Below are positions 16,779 to 24,951 of a stretch of 31,666 nucleotides of DNA, piece by piece. A model generated the notes under the pieces. That model ran no database searches. It had not been told where the DNA came from and was given only the letters and a program-made list of their open reading frames with translations. Numbering within the stretch: the first letter of the stretch is position 1; every line of letters starts with the position of its first letter. Location of the stretch: the NCBI GenBank assembly GCA_035622975.1, contig DASPUH010000108.1:1-31666 (forward strand), written 5' to 3'. A program made the position numbers and the translations under genes. The DNA is from DASPUH01 sp035622975 (GTDB lineage: Bacteria; Chloroflexota; Limnocylindria; Limnocylindrales; CSP1-4).

Positions 16779-17867
16779 ATGGACCGATCGCCGCTCCCGA
16801 ACCCTTCCGTCCCCCGCCGGAAGGGTCTCTTCGTGCCCACCGTCGGGCTTGCCGTCGCGCTCGTCACGGGCGCCTGCACGGCGGGCGCCTCGGTCGCCCC
16901 CTCGACGTCGACGCCGCTCACGGCCTCAGCGAGCGTCGTGGCCGCGACGCCCACGCCCACCACGAGCCCATCGCCGGCGGCCACTCAGCCTGCCTTCCCC
17001 CTGACCATCACGGACGACGAGGGCACGGCGGTCACGATCCCCCACCAGCCGAACCGCATCGTCAGCCTCACCCCCGCCAGCACGGAGGAGCTCTTCGCCC
17101 TGGGGGACGGGGGCCTGTTGGTCGGTGACACCGATTCGGACGACTATCCCGCCGCGGCCAAGGCGCTGCCTCACGTGGCGACCTATCAGGGCGTGATCAT
17201 GGAGAAGCTCGTGGCGGCCCAGCCGGATCTTGTCATCGCCGGCGGGGATGGCTTCACCCATCCCGCCGACGTGACCCACATGCGGTCGCTGGGGATCCCC
17301 GTGGTCGTCATCTACGCCGCCACGGTGCCGGCCGTGCTGGCCGACCTCCGGCTGGTCGGGGAGGCCGCCGGGCAGCTGCCGGCCGCCAGCGCCATGACCG
17401 CTGCGATGCAAAGCCGCATGGATGCCATCGCCGCGCTGGCGCGCGCCGAGCCGACCCACCCGTCGGTCTTCTACGAGATCGGCGTGGGTCCCGACATCTA
17501 CGGCCCGGCCCAGGACTCCTTCGTCGCCGACATGGTCGTCCTCGCGGGCGGCACGCCCATCACGACCGGGGATCCCAACAGCTACACCATCGCGCTCGAG
17601 AAGCTCGTGGTGGCCGATCCACAGGTCATCGTGCTGGGCGACTACGACTACGGCACCACCGTGGCGGACGTGGTCAAGCGGCCCGGCTGGGAACACCTCA
17701 CGGCGGTCGTCGACGGGGCGATCCGGCCGGTCGACGACACGATCGTGACCCGCCCCGGGCCGCGCCTCGCGGACGGCCTGGCGGCGCTGGCCCTGGCCAT
17801 CGACCCGACGCTCGTCCTGCCGGCCGACCTCATGCCCCCGCCCACGGCGGTCCCGAGCCCCTCATGA
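16779..17867 (+). CDS. btuF: Cobalamin ABC transporter substrate-binding lipoprotein
   Basis: A 362-residue extracytoplasmic binding protein that delivers B12 to the permease. It has a basic N-terminus, a hydrophobic segment and a lipobox-like LVTGAC (Cys33), then a 45-residue Thr/Ser/Pro/Ala-rich linker. The periplasmic-binding fold of the BtuF/FepB type follows: VTIPHQPNRIVSLTPASTEELFALG, VAAQPDLVIAGG, LGIPVVVIYAA, VFYEIGVGPDIYGP and VADPQVIVLGDYDYG. The ATG lies 8 bases after GAAAGGG. B12 as the ligand is supported by the riboswitch directly upstream; the fold alone would also fit iron-siderophore binding. The long linker fits a lipoprotein crossing a thick wall. Confidence 0.9.
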   Translation: MDRSPLPNPSVPRRKGLFVPTVGLAVALVTGACTAGASVAPSTSTPLTASASVVAATPTPTTSPSPAATQPAFPLTITDDEGTAVTIPHQPNRIVSLTPASTEELFALGDGGLLVGDTDSDDYPAAAKALPHVATYQGVIMEKLVAAQPDLVIAGGDGFTHPADVTHMRSLGIPVVVIYAATVPAVLADLRLVGEAAGQLPAASAMTAAMQSRMDAIAALARAEPTHPSVFYEIGVGPDIYGPAQDSFVADMVVLAGGTPITTGDPNSYTIALEKLVVADPQVIVLGDYDYGTTVADVVKRPGWEHLTAVVDGAIRPVDDTIVTRPGPRLADGLAALALAIDPTLVLPADLMPPPTAVPSPS

Positions 17868-17894
17868 CCGATCCGTGTCGCTGAGGGTGGGTCC

Positions 17895-18980
17895 GTGAGG
17901 GCGGGCGTGGCACCGGGCATCCCGGCCCTGTCCGAGCGCGTGCGCGCCACGACACCGCGGTGGCGGCGGCCCGCGCTCGTGGCGGCGGCTGGCATCGCGG
18001 CGTTGGCCGCGGCCCTCGTGACCGGCCTGGCGTTCGGGTCGGTCAGCATCCCACCGAGTGACACCCTGGCCATCCTGGCTCACCGCCTGCTGGGCTGGCC
18101 GGTCGCCGTGACCTGGCCCGCATCATCGGAGACGATCGTGCTGGAACTGCGGCTGCCGCGGGTCCTGATGGCCATGCTCGCCGGCGGGGGCCTCGCCGTC
18201 GCCGGCGCCACGATGCAGGGTGTCCTGCGCAACCCGCTGGCCGACCCGTACGTGCTCGGCACGGCCAGCGGCGCGGCGCTGGGGGCATCGCTCGCCGTCC
18301 TCGCGCCGCTCCCGGTCGGCCTGCTCGGCCTGGGCTTCGGCCAGCTTCTCGCGTTCGTCGGCGCCGTGGTGGCCGTGGCCCTCGTGTGGCGACTCTCCCG
18401 CGCGTCGCGCCTGGGGTCGCTCACCGGACTGCTCCTGACCGGCTACGCCGTGGGCTCGCTCCTCGCAGCCGGCCTGTCGATGGCGATGGTGCTGTCAGGG
18501 GCGCAGCTGCGCCAGATCGTCTTCTTCCTGCTGGGGAGCCTCGCCACCGCCACCTGGCAGCAGGTGGCCGTGGCCGCCCCGTTGATCATCGTCGGCGTGC
18601 TGATCCTTGCCTGGCGGGCGCGGGCGCTCGACGCCCTCATGCTGGGCGACGAGACGGCCGCGCACCTTGGCCTCGCCGTGGCCAGGGAGCGGGTCATCCT
18701 GCTGGCGTTCGCCGCGCTCGTGACGGCCGCCGCGGTCGCCACCTGTGGGCTGATCGGGTTCGTGGGGCTGGTCGTGCCGCACATGATCCGCCTGGTCGTC
18801 GGCCCGGCCGCACGCCCGCTGCTGCCGTTGGCCGCCGTCTTCGGGGCGGCCTTCCTGGCCGTGGCCGACCTGCTGGCGCGACTGCCCGGCGAGCTGCCGG
18901 TGGGCATCGTGACGGCGGTCATCGGCGCGCCGTTCTTCCTGCTCATCCTGCGCCGCGTCCGCACGGGCTACGAGCTGTGA
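17895..18980 (+). CDS. btuC: Cobalamin ABC transporter permease
   Basis: A FecCD/BtuC-family permease of 361 residues with about ten membrane segments. Family marks are LRLPRVLMAMLAGGGLAVAGATMQGVLRNPLADPYVLG near the N-terminus, FLLGSLATATWQQ, LGLAVARERV (the cytoplasmic coupling helix region) and CGLIGFVGLVVPHMIRLVVG. The GTG start lies 27 bases after btuF, and the end overlaps btuD by four bases (GTGA). It forms the membrane channel of the importer controlled by the upstream riboswitch. Confidence 0.93.
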   Translation: MRAGVAPGIPALSERVRATTPRWRRPALVAAAGIAALAAALVTGLAFGSVSIPPSDTLAILAHRLLGWPVAVTWPASSETIVLELRLPRVLMAMLAGGGLAVAGATMQGVLRNPLADPYVLGTASGAALGASLAVLAPLPVGLLGLGFGQLLAFVGAVVAVALVWRLSRASRLGSLTGLLLTGYAVGSLLAAGLSMAMVLSGAQLRQIVFFLLGSLATATWQQVAVAAPLIIVGVLILAWRARALDALMLGDETAAHLGLAVARERVILLAFAALVTAAAVATCGLIGFVGLVVPHMIRLVVGPAARPLLPLAAVFGAAFLAVADLLARLPGELPVGIVTAVIGAPFFLLILRRVRTGYEL

Positions 18981-19735
18981 CCGAGCTGCGCCTGCATGAC
19001 GTGGCCGTGGCGTACGGGGCGCGTACCGCGCTGGCCGATCTGGAGCTGACGGTCGCCAGTGCCGAGCGGGTCGCGGTCCTGGGCCCCAATGGAGCCGGCA
19101 AGTCGAGCCTCCTGCGGTGCATCTCCGGAATCGTGCCGGTGAGCCGCGGGATGGTCACGCTCGACGGCGTGCCGCTCGCGGAGCTCGGACGGGAGGCGAT
19201 CGCCCGCCGCATCGCGGTGGTCCCCCAGCAGGTGGACCTGCCATTCGCCATCCGCGTCGAGGAGGTCGTGGCGCTGGGCCGGATCCCCCACGAACGGTCC
19301 TTCCGCGGGCCGACCGCACACGACCGCCAGATCGTCGGCGAGGCCATCCAGCGCGTCGGACTGGACGGCTTCGTGGGCCGCGACGCGCGCGAGCTCTCGC
19401 TGGGCGAGCGGCAGCTCGTCCTCATCGCCATGGCCGTGGCCCAGCAGGCCCGCCTGCTGCTCCTCGATGAGCCGACCGTCCACCTGGACCTGCGCCATCA
19501 GGTCCAGGTCATGGACCTGATGGCCGACCTCAACGACCGGGAGGGCCTCACGATCGTCGCCGTGCTGCACGACCTGGCCCTGGCGGCCCACTACTTCCCG
19601 CGGGCCGTGCTGCTCGACGGCGGCCGCCTGGTAGGGGACGGTCCACCGGCCCAGGTGCTGGCGCCGGACCGGGTGCGGGCCACCTTCGGCGTGGACGCCG
19701 CGGTGTGGATGGGTGGGGCGCGACCGGGCGTTTGA
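18977..19735 (+). CDS. btuD: Cobalamin ABC transporter ATP-binding protein
   Basis: The 252-residue ATPase that powers B12 import. It contains a Walker A GPNGAGKSS near residue 38, a Q-loop VVPQQVDLP, the signature LSLGERQLV, Walker B LLLLDEPTVHLD and an H-loop VLHDLALA. GTG 18977 overlaps the btuC stop. The family is shared with FecE-type siderophore importers, and the B12 assignment rests on the riboswitch. The signature reads LSLGER instead of the usual LSGGER, a minor variant. Confidence 0.92.
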   Translation: MTELRLHDVAVAYGARTALADLELTVASAERVAVLGPNGAGKSSLLRCISGIVPVSRGMVTLDGVPLAELGREAIARRIAVVPQQVDLPFAIRVEEVVALGRIPHERSFRGPTAHDRQIVGEAIQRVGLDGFVGRDARELSLGERQLVLIAMAVAQQARLLLLDEPTVHLDLRHQVQVMDLMADLNDREGLTIVAVLHDLALAAHYFPRAVLLDGGRLVGDGPPAQVLAPDRVRATFGVDAAVWMGGARPGV

Positions 19736-19761
19736 CCGTTCTTGGCGGACGCGGGTATCGT
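19732..19761 (+). promoter_or_regulatory. Promoter of the 19770 lipoprotein, predicted leaderless
   Basis: TTGACC (19732-19737) and TATCGT (19756-19761) are spaced by 18 bases, and the -10 ends 8 bases before the ATG. The -35 overlaps the last codons and stop of btuD. No Shine-Dalgarno is present, so the mRNA would start at or beside the start codon. Confidence 0.6.
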
Positions 19762-19769
19762 TCGCGGCC

Positions 19770-20411
19770 ATGCCGGCCCGCGCGCGCCTCGGCCTCCTCA
19801 GTCTGCTGGTCCTGGTGGCGGCCGCGTGCAGCACGGCCTCTTCCCCCACGGCGGGGCAGGTGACCGCGCTCGCGACGCCGATCCCAAGCGTCCCGCGGAC
19901 CGGCGGCCAGGCGACCGTGACGCCGGCCGCGGCAACGGGCACCCCGGCCCAGGCGACGACGACGCCGGGCGCCACCACCACGCCCGTGGCCTCCTCGGAT
20001 GCGGATGCGTGCTCCGGCAGCGCGGACAACCGCAACTTCTTCGCCTCGGCAGCGCAGGCGTTCAAATGGGCCGTCTACTGCGCCGTCCTGCCAGCCGGCT
20101 GGTACGTCAACACGGGCAACTACCTGGGCGACCAGCTGACGATCAGCTACAAGGGCCCGGGCGGGGTCAGCCTCGAGTTGAAGGAAGGCGCCTACTGCAC
20201 CGACGGCGAGGGCGTCTGCCAGCCCAAGGTGAAGGAGCTGGGGCCCACCCTCTACGGCGACCAGATGGGGACGCTGTTCACGCTCGAGCCCGGCTACGCG
20301 GTCTACATCAACGACGGCACCACGCTGCCCAGCTGGGCCGCCGCGTCCGTGACGCTGGACGAGACCACGTTCGTGAAGCTCGTGGCCGCCCTGCACAAGG
20401 TCGCCCCCTGA
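19770..20411 (+). CDS. Putative lipoprotein of unknown function
   Basis: A 213-residue protein with signal peptide MPARARLGLLSLLVLVAAAC (lipobox VAAAC, Cys20), then a Thr/Pro/Ala-rich linker to about residue 75. A compact domain of about 130 residues with four or more Cys (CSGS, YCAV, YCTD, VCQPK) follows. That domain has repeated beta-type segments (GWYVNTGNYLGDQLTISYKG, GGVSLELKEGAYC) and no recognised catalytic motif. It has its own promoter beginning inside btuD, so it is probably not under the riboswitch. A binding or wall-associated role is likely but unproven. Confidence 0.78.
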   Translation: MPARARLGLLSLLVLVAAACSTASSPTAGQVTALATPIPSVPRTGGQATVTPAAATGTPAQATTTPGATTTPVASSDADACSGSADNRNFFASAAQAFKWAVYCAVLPAGWYVNTGNYLGDQLTISYKGPGGVSLELKEGAYCTDGEGVCQPKVKELGPTLYGDQMGTLFTLEPGYAVYINDGTTLPSWAAASVTLDETTFVKLVAALHKVAP

Positions 20412-20427
20412 CCTGATCCTCGTGCGG

Positions 20428-21621
20428 TCAGGCCCGCTTGCGCGGCGGGTCGAAGAAAGGCAGGGGCACGACCGTGGCGGCGACGGTGCCGCGGTGCCCC
20501 TCCACGGTCCAGTCGACGTCCAGCTGCGTCCCGGCATCCGCGTAGCGCACGGGGACGGACCCGAGCGCCAGCATCTGCTTGAGCGTCGGGCTCCAGCCGG
20601 TGCTGGTGACCCTGCCGACCTGGTGGCCGGCGGCGTGCAGGGGGACGGGTTCGCGGGATACCTCGGGGGCCACGGCTGGCGGCAGGCCACGCTCGCCGGC
20701 GCGGCGTTCGATGTCCGCCCATGACAGCCGGAGGCCCACAAGGCGCCGCGGCGGGCCGCCGGCACGTTGCTCGGCCAGGAGGGCCCGCCGCCCCACGAAG
20801 TCGGCCGCCTTGTCGAGCGCCACCAGGCGGCCCAGGCCGATCTCGAACGGTGAGTAACGCTGGGCGTCGCTCATGGCCTCGCGGCTGCTGGTGTAGTCGA
20901 CCTCGATGAGGATCAGCCCGGCCTCCAGCCGCGCCACGTCGAGCGCAAGCATGCCGGCCGGCCGGATGCGATGGGCGGTGCCGGCGGCCATCAGCGCGTC
21001 CCACACGGCCGGGGCGCCGGCCACGGGCACCCACACCTCGTAGCCCAGGTCACCGGTGTAGCCGGTGCGGCTCACGTCGACGGCCACGCCGGCCACGGTC
21101 GCCGCGGCGCGCCGGTAGTAGGCCAGGTCACCGAGGCCGTCCCCGGCGGCCGCCTGGAGCACCGCCCGGGCGCGCGGCCCCTGGAGGGCAAGCGCCGCCA
21201 CGTCGTCGGTGACCTCGTCGACCTCGACGTCCAGGCCGTGGGCGTTCTGGCGCAGCCAGCGCAGCTGCGGGTCGGCCGCGGTCCAGCGCCAGCCGCCGTC
21301 GTCGAGGCGGGCCACGGTGCCGTCGTCGACGACCTTGCCATCCTCGTCGCACCACGGCGTGTAGATGACGCGGCCGGCCGGCACGCGGCTCGCGTCGCGC
21401 GTGACCACGCGGTCCACCAGGCGCGTGGCGTCGGGCCCGCGCACGAGGTACTTGTAGAGCGGCGAAACGTCGATGAGCGCGACGGCCTCGCGGATGGCGT
21501 TGTACTCGATGTCCACGCTGTCGTGGTACAGGCTCGCGGCGAAGTAGCCGGACCACTCGCGCCACGCCAGCTTGCGGTTGAGGGGCGCCGTGCGTTCGTG
21601 GAAGGCGGTGCCGGTCGTCAC
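20428..21621 (-). CDS. GcvT-family folate-dependent aminomethyltransferase-like protein
   Basis: A 397-residue protein of the glycine cleavage T-protein family, which uses tetrahydrofolate to take one-carbon groups from aminomethyl or methyl substrates. Family blocks are ALIDVSPLYKYLVRGPDA near residue 50, GKVVDDGTVARL with the conserved Asp pair, a folate-site RTGYTGDLGYEVWVP, LALDVARLEAGLILIEVDY, FEIGLGRLV and DFVGRRALL. GTG 21621 is chosen because a -10 lies just before it and homology begins about there; the frame extends upstream without family residues. It lacks gcvH/gcvP neighbours and instead faces two flavoproteins, so a role outside classical glycine cleavage (for example another N- or S-methyl donor) is plausible. 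Substrate unknown. Confidence 0.82.
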   Translation of the reverse strand: MTTGTAFHERTAPLNRKLAWREWSGYFAASLYHDSVDIEYNAIREAVALIDVSPLYKYLVRGPDATRLVDRVVTRDASRVPAGRVIYTPWCDEDGKVVDDGTVARLDDGGWRWTAADPQLRWLRQNAHGLDVEVDEVTDDVAALALQGPRARAVLQAAAGDGLGDLAYYRRAAATVAGVAVDVSRTGYTGDLGYEVWVPVAGAPAVWDALMAAGTAHRIRPAGMLALDVARLEAGLILIEVDYTSSREAMSDAQRYSPFEIGLGRLVALDKAADFVGRRALLAEQRAGGPPRRLVGLRLSWADIERRAGERGLPPAVAPEVSREPVPLHAAGHQVGRVTSTGWSPTLKQMLALGSVPVRYADAGTQLDVDWTVEGHRGTVAATVVPLPFFDPPRKRA

Positions 21622-21628
21622 GCCCTCC

Positions 21629-21634
21629 AGTATG
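21629..21634 (-). promoter_or_regulatory. -10 box of the GcvT-like gene, predicted leaderless
   Basis: On the minus strand CATACT ends 7 bases before the GTG at 21621. The intervening GGAGGGC is too close to the start codon (1 base) for normal Shine-Dalgarno use, so a leaderless start is the simpler reading. Confidence 0.45.
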
Positions 21635-21647
21635 GCCGAAACCTCTG

Positions 21648-21660
21648 TAGACTGGATACT
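21648..21660 (+). promoter_or_regulatory. -10 candidates of the flavoprotein pair
   Basis: TAGACT (21648-21653) and GATACT (21655-21660) lie 38-45 bases before the GTG at 21698. Both would place the transcript start at or just before the palindrome at 21664-21678. A GGAGGA Shine-Dalgarno is at 21689-21694. Confidence 0.45.
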
Positions 21661-21663
21661 CCG

Positions 21664-21678
21664 TATGCAGCCTGCATA
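21664..21678. promoter_or_regulatory. 15-bp palindrome in a divergent promoter region, candidate operator
   Basis: TATGCAGCCTGCATA is a perfect inverted repeat with 7-base arms around one C. It sits between the divergent GcvT-like and flavoprotein genes, overlapping the predicted transcript start of the latter. This is the classic place for a repressor site; no regulator gene is adjacent. Confidence 0.5.
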
Positions 21679-21697
21679 ACGCCCATCCGGAGGACGC

Positions 21698-23314
21698 GTG
21701 GCCGAACGGTACGACGCGGTCATCATCGGCGGCGGCCACAACGGCCTGACCACGGCCGCCTACCTGGCGCGCGCTGGCTGGCGCACGCTGGTCCTGGAGC
21801 GCCGGCACGTCCTGGGTGGCGCCGCGGTCACGGAGGAGGTCTACCCCGGCTTCCGCTTCAGCGTCTGCTCGTACGTCGTGAGCCTGCTCCGGCCGGAGAT
21901 CATCCGCCAGCTCGATCTGCCCCGCCACGGGCTGGAGATCCTGCCCCTCGACGGCACGTTCACGCCGCTCCCGGCGGGCGCGCCAGGCGGCTACCTGTGG
22001 CGCACCAACGACCACGCCCAGACGCGCCGCGAACTGCGCCGCTGGTCCGCCACGGACGCCGAGGCCTACGAGACGTACGGGCGCCTGATGGTCGATATGG
22101 CACGCTTCATCAAGCCCATCCTGTCGATCGTGCCGGCCGACCCGACCGGCCTGGACCCGCGGGGCTTCCTGCCCCTGGCCGGCCTGGCCCGCGACTTCGG
22201 GCGCCTGCCGGCCGAGCAGCAGCAGGTCTTCGTGCAGCTCATGACGATGAGCGCGGCTGACTTTCTGGACCAGTGGTTCGAGACCGATCCCCTCAAGGCC
22301 ACCATGTCGGCCAGCGGCATCATCGGCACGTTCCAGGGGGTGCGCTCGCCGGGCACGGCCTATGTGCTGCTGCACCACTACATGGGTGAGATCGACGGTG
22401 CGTTCCGCAGCTGGGGCATCCCCCGAGGCGGCACGGGCGCCATCAGCGAGTCGCTCGCCGGCGCGGCGCGTGAGGCCGGCGCGGTCATCCGCACCGAGGC
22501 CCCGGTGGCCCGGATCCGGACCCGCGGCGATCGGGCGACGGGGGTCGTGCTGGAGTCGGGCGAGGAGATCGACACGTCGGTCGTCGTCTCGTCGGTGGAC
22601 GCCAACCGCACGTTTCTGGGCTTCCTGGAGCCGGGCGTCCTCGATCCGTCGTTCGAGGCGGAGGTCCGCCGCTACAAGTACCGCGGCAGCTCGGGCAAGG
22701 TCAATCTGGCCCTTGACGCCCTGCCCGAGTTCAGCGCGCTGCCCGGTCCAGGCGAGCACCTGCGCGGGGCCATCTCCATCTCGCCGTCGGTCGAATGGAT
22801 GGAGACCGCGTTCGACGACGCCAAGTACGGCCGCTTCAGCCGCCGGCCGTACATCGACATCGTCATCCCGACCCTCGTGGACCCCTCGATGGCGCCACCC
22901 GGCAAGCACACCATGAGCTGCTTCGTGCAGTACGCGCCGTACCACCTGGCCCCCGGCGACGTCTGGGACGACGCCCGCCGCGAGGCCTTCGGCGATGCCG
23001 TGGTGGACACGATCAGCCTCTTCGCGCCCAACCTGAAGGACGTCATCCTCCACCGCCAGGTCCTGTCGCCCGTCGACATCGAGCGCGACTTCGGCCTCAC
23101 CGAGGGCAACATCTTCCAGGGCGAGCTGTCGCTGGAGCAGCTCTTCTTCAATCGTCCCGTGCCCGGCTGGGCACGCTACCGCACCCCCGTCCGCGACCTG
23201 TGGCTGGGAGGCTCGGCGACCCACCCGGGCGGCGGCATCATGGGGGCGCCGGGGATGCTGGCGGCGCAGGAGATCCTGCGCGCCTACCGCTCGCCCGGCC
23301 GGCGGGCCGCCTGA
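21698..23314 (+). CDS. FAD/NAD(P)-dependent oxidoreductase, PYROXD2 / phytoene-dehydrogenase-like (copy 1)
   Basis: A 538-residue flavoprotein. The dinucleotide-binding motif VIIGGGHNGLTTAAYLARAG is at residues 8-27, followed by LERRHVLGGAAVTEE; the GGA following the acidic-strand residue is typical of the CrtI/PYROXD2 group. Near the C-terminus LGGSATHPGGGIMGAPG gives the second FAD-contact motif of the same group. No signal peptide is seen. It is not a convincing carotenoid desaturase: no other carotenoid gene is nearby and PYROXD2 relatives have varied, mostly unknown substrates. GTG 21698 follows GGAGGA by 3 bases. Its stop overlaps the next gene, which is a paralogue. Confidence 0.85.
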   Translation: MAERYDAVIIGGGHNGLTTAAYLARAGWRTLVLERRHVLGGAAVTEEVYPGFRFSVCSYVVSLLRPEIIRQLDLPRHGLEILPLDGTFTPLPAGAPGGYLWRTNDHAQTRRELRRWSATDAEAYETYGRLMVDMARFIKPILSIVPADPTGLDPRGFLPLAGLARDFGRLPAEQQQVFVQLMTMSAADFLDQWFETDPLKATMSASGIIGTFQGVRSPGTAYVLLHHYMGEIDGAFRSWGIPRGGTGAISESLAGAAREAGAVIRTEAPVARIRTRGDRATGVVLESGEEIDTSVVVSSVDANRTFLGFLEPGVLDPSFEAEVRRYKYRGSSGKVNLALDALPEFSALPGPGEHLRGAISISPSVEWMETAFDDAKYGRFSRRPYIDIVIPTLVDPSMAPPGKHTMSCFVQYAPYHLAPGDVWDDARREAFGDAVVDTISLFAPNLKDVILHRQVLSPVDIERDFGLTEGNIFQGELSLEQLFFNRPVPGWARYRTPVRDLWLGGSATHPGGGIMGAPGMLAAQEILRAYRSPGRRAA

Positions 23315-24945
23315 TGCGCGCGGCCTCCAGCGCCTGGGACGCCATCGTGGTGGGTGGCGGCCACAACGGGCTGACGACCGCCGCGTACCTCGCGCGGGCC
23401 GGCCTGCGCACGCTGCTGCTGGAGCGGCGCGACCGCCTTGGCGGGGCCGCCATCACCGACGAGCTGATGCCAGGCGTGCGCGTGCCGACGCTGGCCCACA
23501 CCGTCGGGCGGCTGCGCCCGGACGTCTATCGCGAGCTGGGCCTGAAGGGTCACGGCCTGATCCTCATCCAACCCGAGGCGCGCGTCTTCGCCCCGCAGCC
23601 GGACGGGCGTGCGGTGACCCTGTGGGCCGACGCCGCCCGCACCGCCGGGGAGCTGCAGGCGCGCTCGGCGGCCGATGCCGCTGCATACCCGGAGTTCGAC
23701 CGGCGCGTCCGGGCGCTGGCTGGCTTCCTGGGCCGCCTCGCCACGGCCACGCCGCCCGACATGAGCGCGCCATCGGCCGGTGACGCCCTGGCGGGGCTCC
23801 GGCTGGGGGTCGGCTACCGGGGCCTGGGGCGCCGCGATGGGCGGGATCTCCTGCGCACGCTTCCCATGGCCGTGGCCGACCTGGTCGGCGAGTCGTTCGG
23901 GGACGACGCGGTCCGGGCCACCCTGGCGACGCGGGGCGTCCTGTTCACCGCGATGGGGCCGTGGTCGGCCGGTACCGCCGCGGTCCTGCTGGCCGACTCG
24001 GCCGGCCACGACGCGGGGGCCGCCGGGCAGGCCGTCATGGCTCAGGGTGGGCCGGGGGCCGTCGCCGACGCCCTGGCCGCCGCCGCCCGGGCCGCGGGGG
24101 CGGAGCTGCGAGTCTCGGCCGAGGTCGCCGCCGTGACATCGGCCGGTGGTGCCGTGAGCGGTGTCGTCCTGGCCAGCGGCGAGGAGATCGCCGCGCCGAT
24201 CGTGGCGGCGGGGGTGGACCCCGTGCGGTTGCTGGAGGGGCTGGTCGACCCGGTGGTCTTGGGGCCGCGCCTGACCTGGCGGGCCGGCCACATCCGCCAG
24301 CCGGGCATGACCGCGAAGGTGAACCTGGTGCTGGATGGCCTGCCGGCCTTCACCGGCCTCGCCGCCGGCGACGGCGGCGGCGCTGCCGGCGGGGCCGCCG
24401 AGCGGCGGCTGCGCGGCAGGATCGTCATCGGCGCGCCGACGATCGACGCGCTGGAGCTGGCCCACGACGATGCCAAGTACGGCCGGCTGGCTCGCGCGCC
24501 GTGGCTGGAGGCGACGATCCCCAGCCTCCTCGACCCGACGCTCGCCCCGCCCGGCACGCACGTCATGAGCGCCATCGTCCAGGGCGCCCCTATCCGCCTG
24601 CGGGAGGGCACGTGGGCAGCCGCGCGCGAGAGCCTTGGCGACCGGGTCCTGGCCGCGCTCGAGGCGGTCGCGCCCGGCATCGGCCAGCGCGTCGTCACGC
24701 GGCAGGTCATCACCCCGGAGGACCTGGAGCGCGAGTACGGCCTGACCGGCGGGCATCCATTGCACGCCGAGCCCGGTCTCGACCAGTGGTTCGCCTGGCG
24801 GCCGCTGGTGGGGCTGGCCCGCTATCGGCTCCCCCTGCAGGGCCTCTACCTCGTGGGGTCCGGGGCCCACCCGGGTGGCGGGGTCACCGCCGGCCCCGGC
24901 GCGAACGCGGCGCGCGAGATCCTGGCGGACGCCCGGCGCCGCTGA
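23314..24945 (+). CDS. FAD/NAD(P)-dependent oxidoreductase, PYROXD2 / phytoene-dehydrogenase-like (copy 2)
   Basis: A 543-residue paralogue of the preceding protein. The N-terminal GGGHNGLTTAAYLARAG block is identical, and the C-terminal block LVGSGAHPGGGVTAGPG is very similar. The middle has diverged strongly, and copy 2 has a Gly/Ala-rich insertion (GDGGGAAGGAAERRL, about residue 350). ATG 23314 overlaps the upstream stop as TGATG, which implies coupled translation. The overlap and divergence suggest an old tandem duplication whose products may form a heteromer or act in sequence. The substrate is not predictable from sequence. It ends 6 bases from the convergent transporter gene. Confidence 0.85.
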   Translation: MRAASSAWDAIVVGGGHNGLTTAAYLARAGLRTLLLERRDRLGGAAITDELMPGVRVPTLAHTVGRLRPDVYRELGLKGHGLILIQPEARVFAPQPDGRAVTLWADAARTAGELQARSAADAAAYPEFDRRVRALAGFLGRLATATPPDMSAPSAGDALAGLRLGVGYRGLGRRDGRDLLRTLPMAVADLVGESFGDDAVRATLATRGVLFTAMGPWSAGTAAVLLADSAGHDAGAAGQAVMAQGGPGAVADALAAAARAAGAELRVSAEVAAVTSAGGAVSGVVLASGEEIAAPIVAAGVDPVRLLEGLVDPVVLGPRLTWRAGHIRQPGMTAKVNLVLDGLPAFTGLAAGDGGGAAGGAAERRLRGRIVIGAPTIDALELAHDDAKYGRLARAPWLEATIPSLLDPTLAPPGTHVMSAIVQGAPIRLREGTWAAARESLGDRVLAALEAVAPGIGQRVVTRQVITPEDLEREYGLTGGHPLHAEPGLDQWFAWRPLVGLARYRLPLQGLYLVGSGAHPGGGVTAGPGANAAREILADARRR

Positions 24946-24951
24946 TCCCGG

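Noticed and set aside
20428..21753. Longer start for the GcvT-like gene upstream of 21621
   Set aside because: The extra 44 residues show no family similarity and would cover the divergent promoter, the palindrome and the ribosome site of the neighbouring gene.
21698..24945. Carotenoid desaturase pair (crtI-like)
   Set aside because: The sequences resemble the PYROXD2 branch and no phytoene synthase or other carotenoid gene is nearby, so a carotenoid role is not supported.
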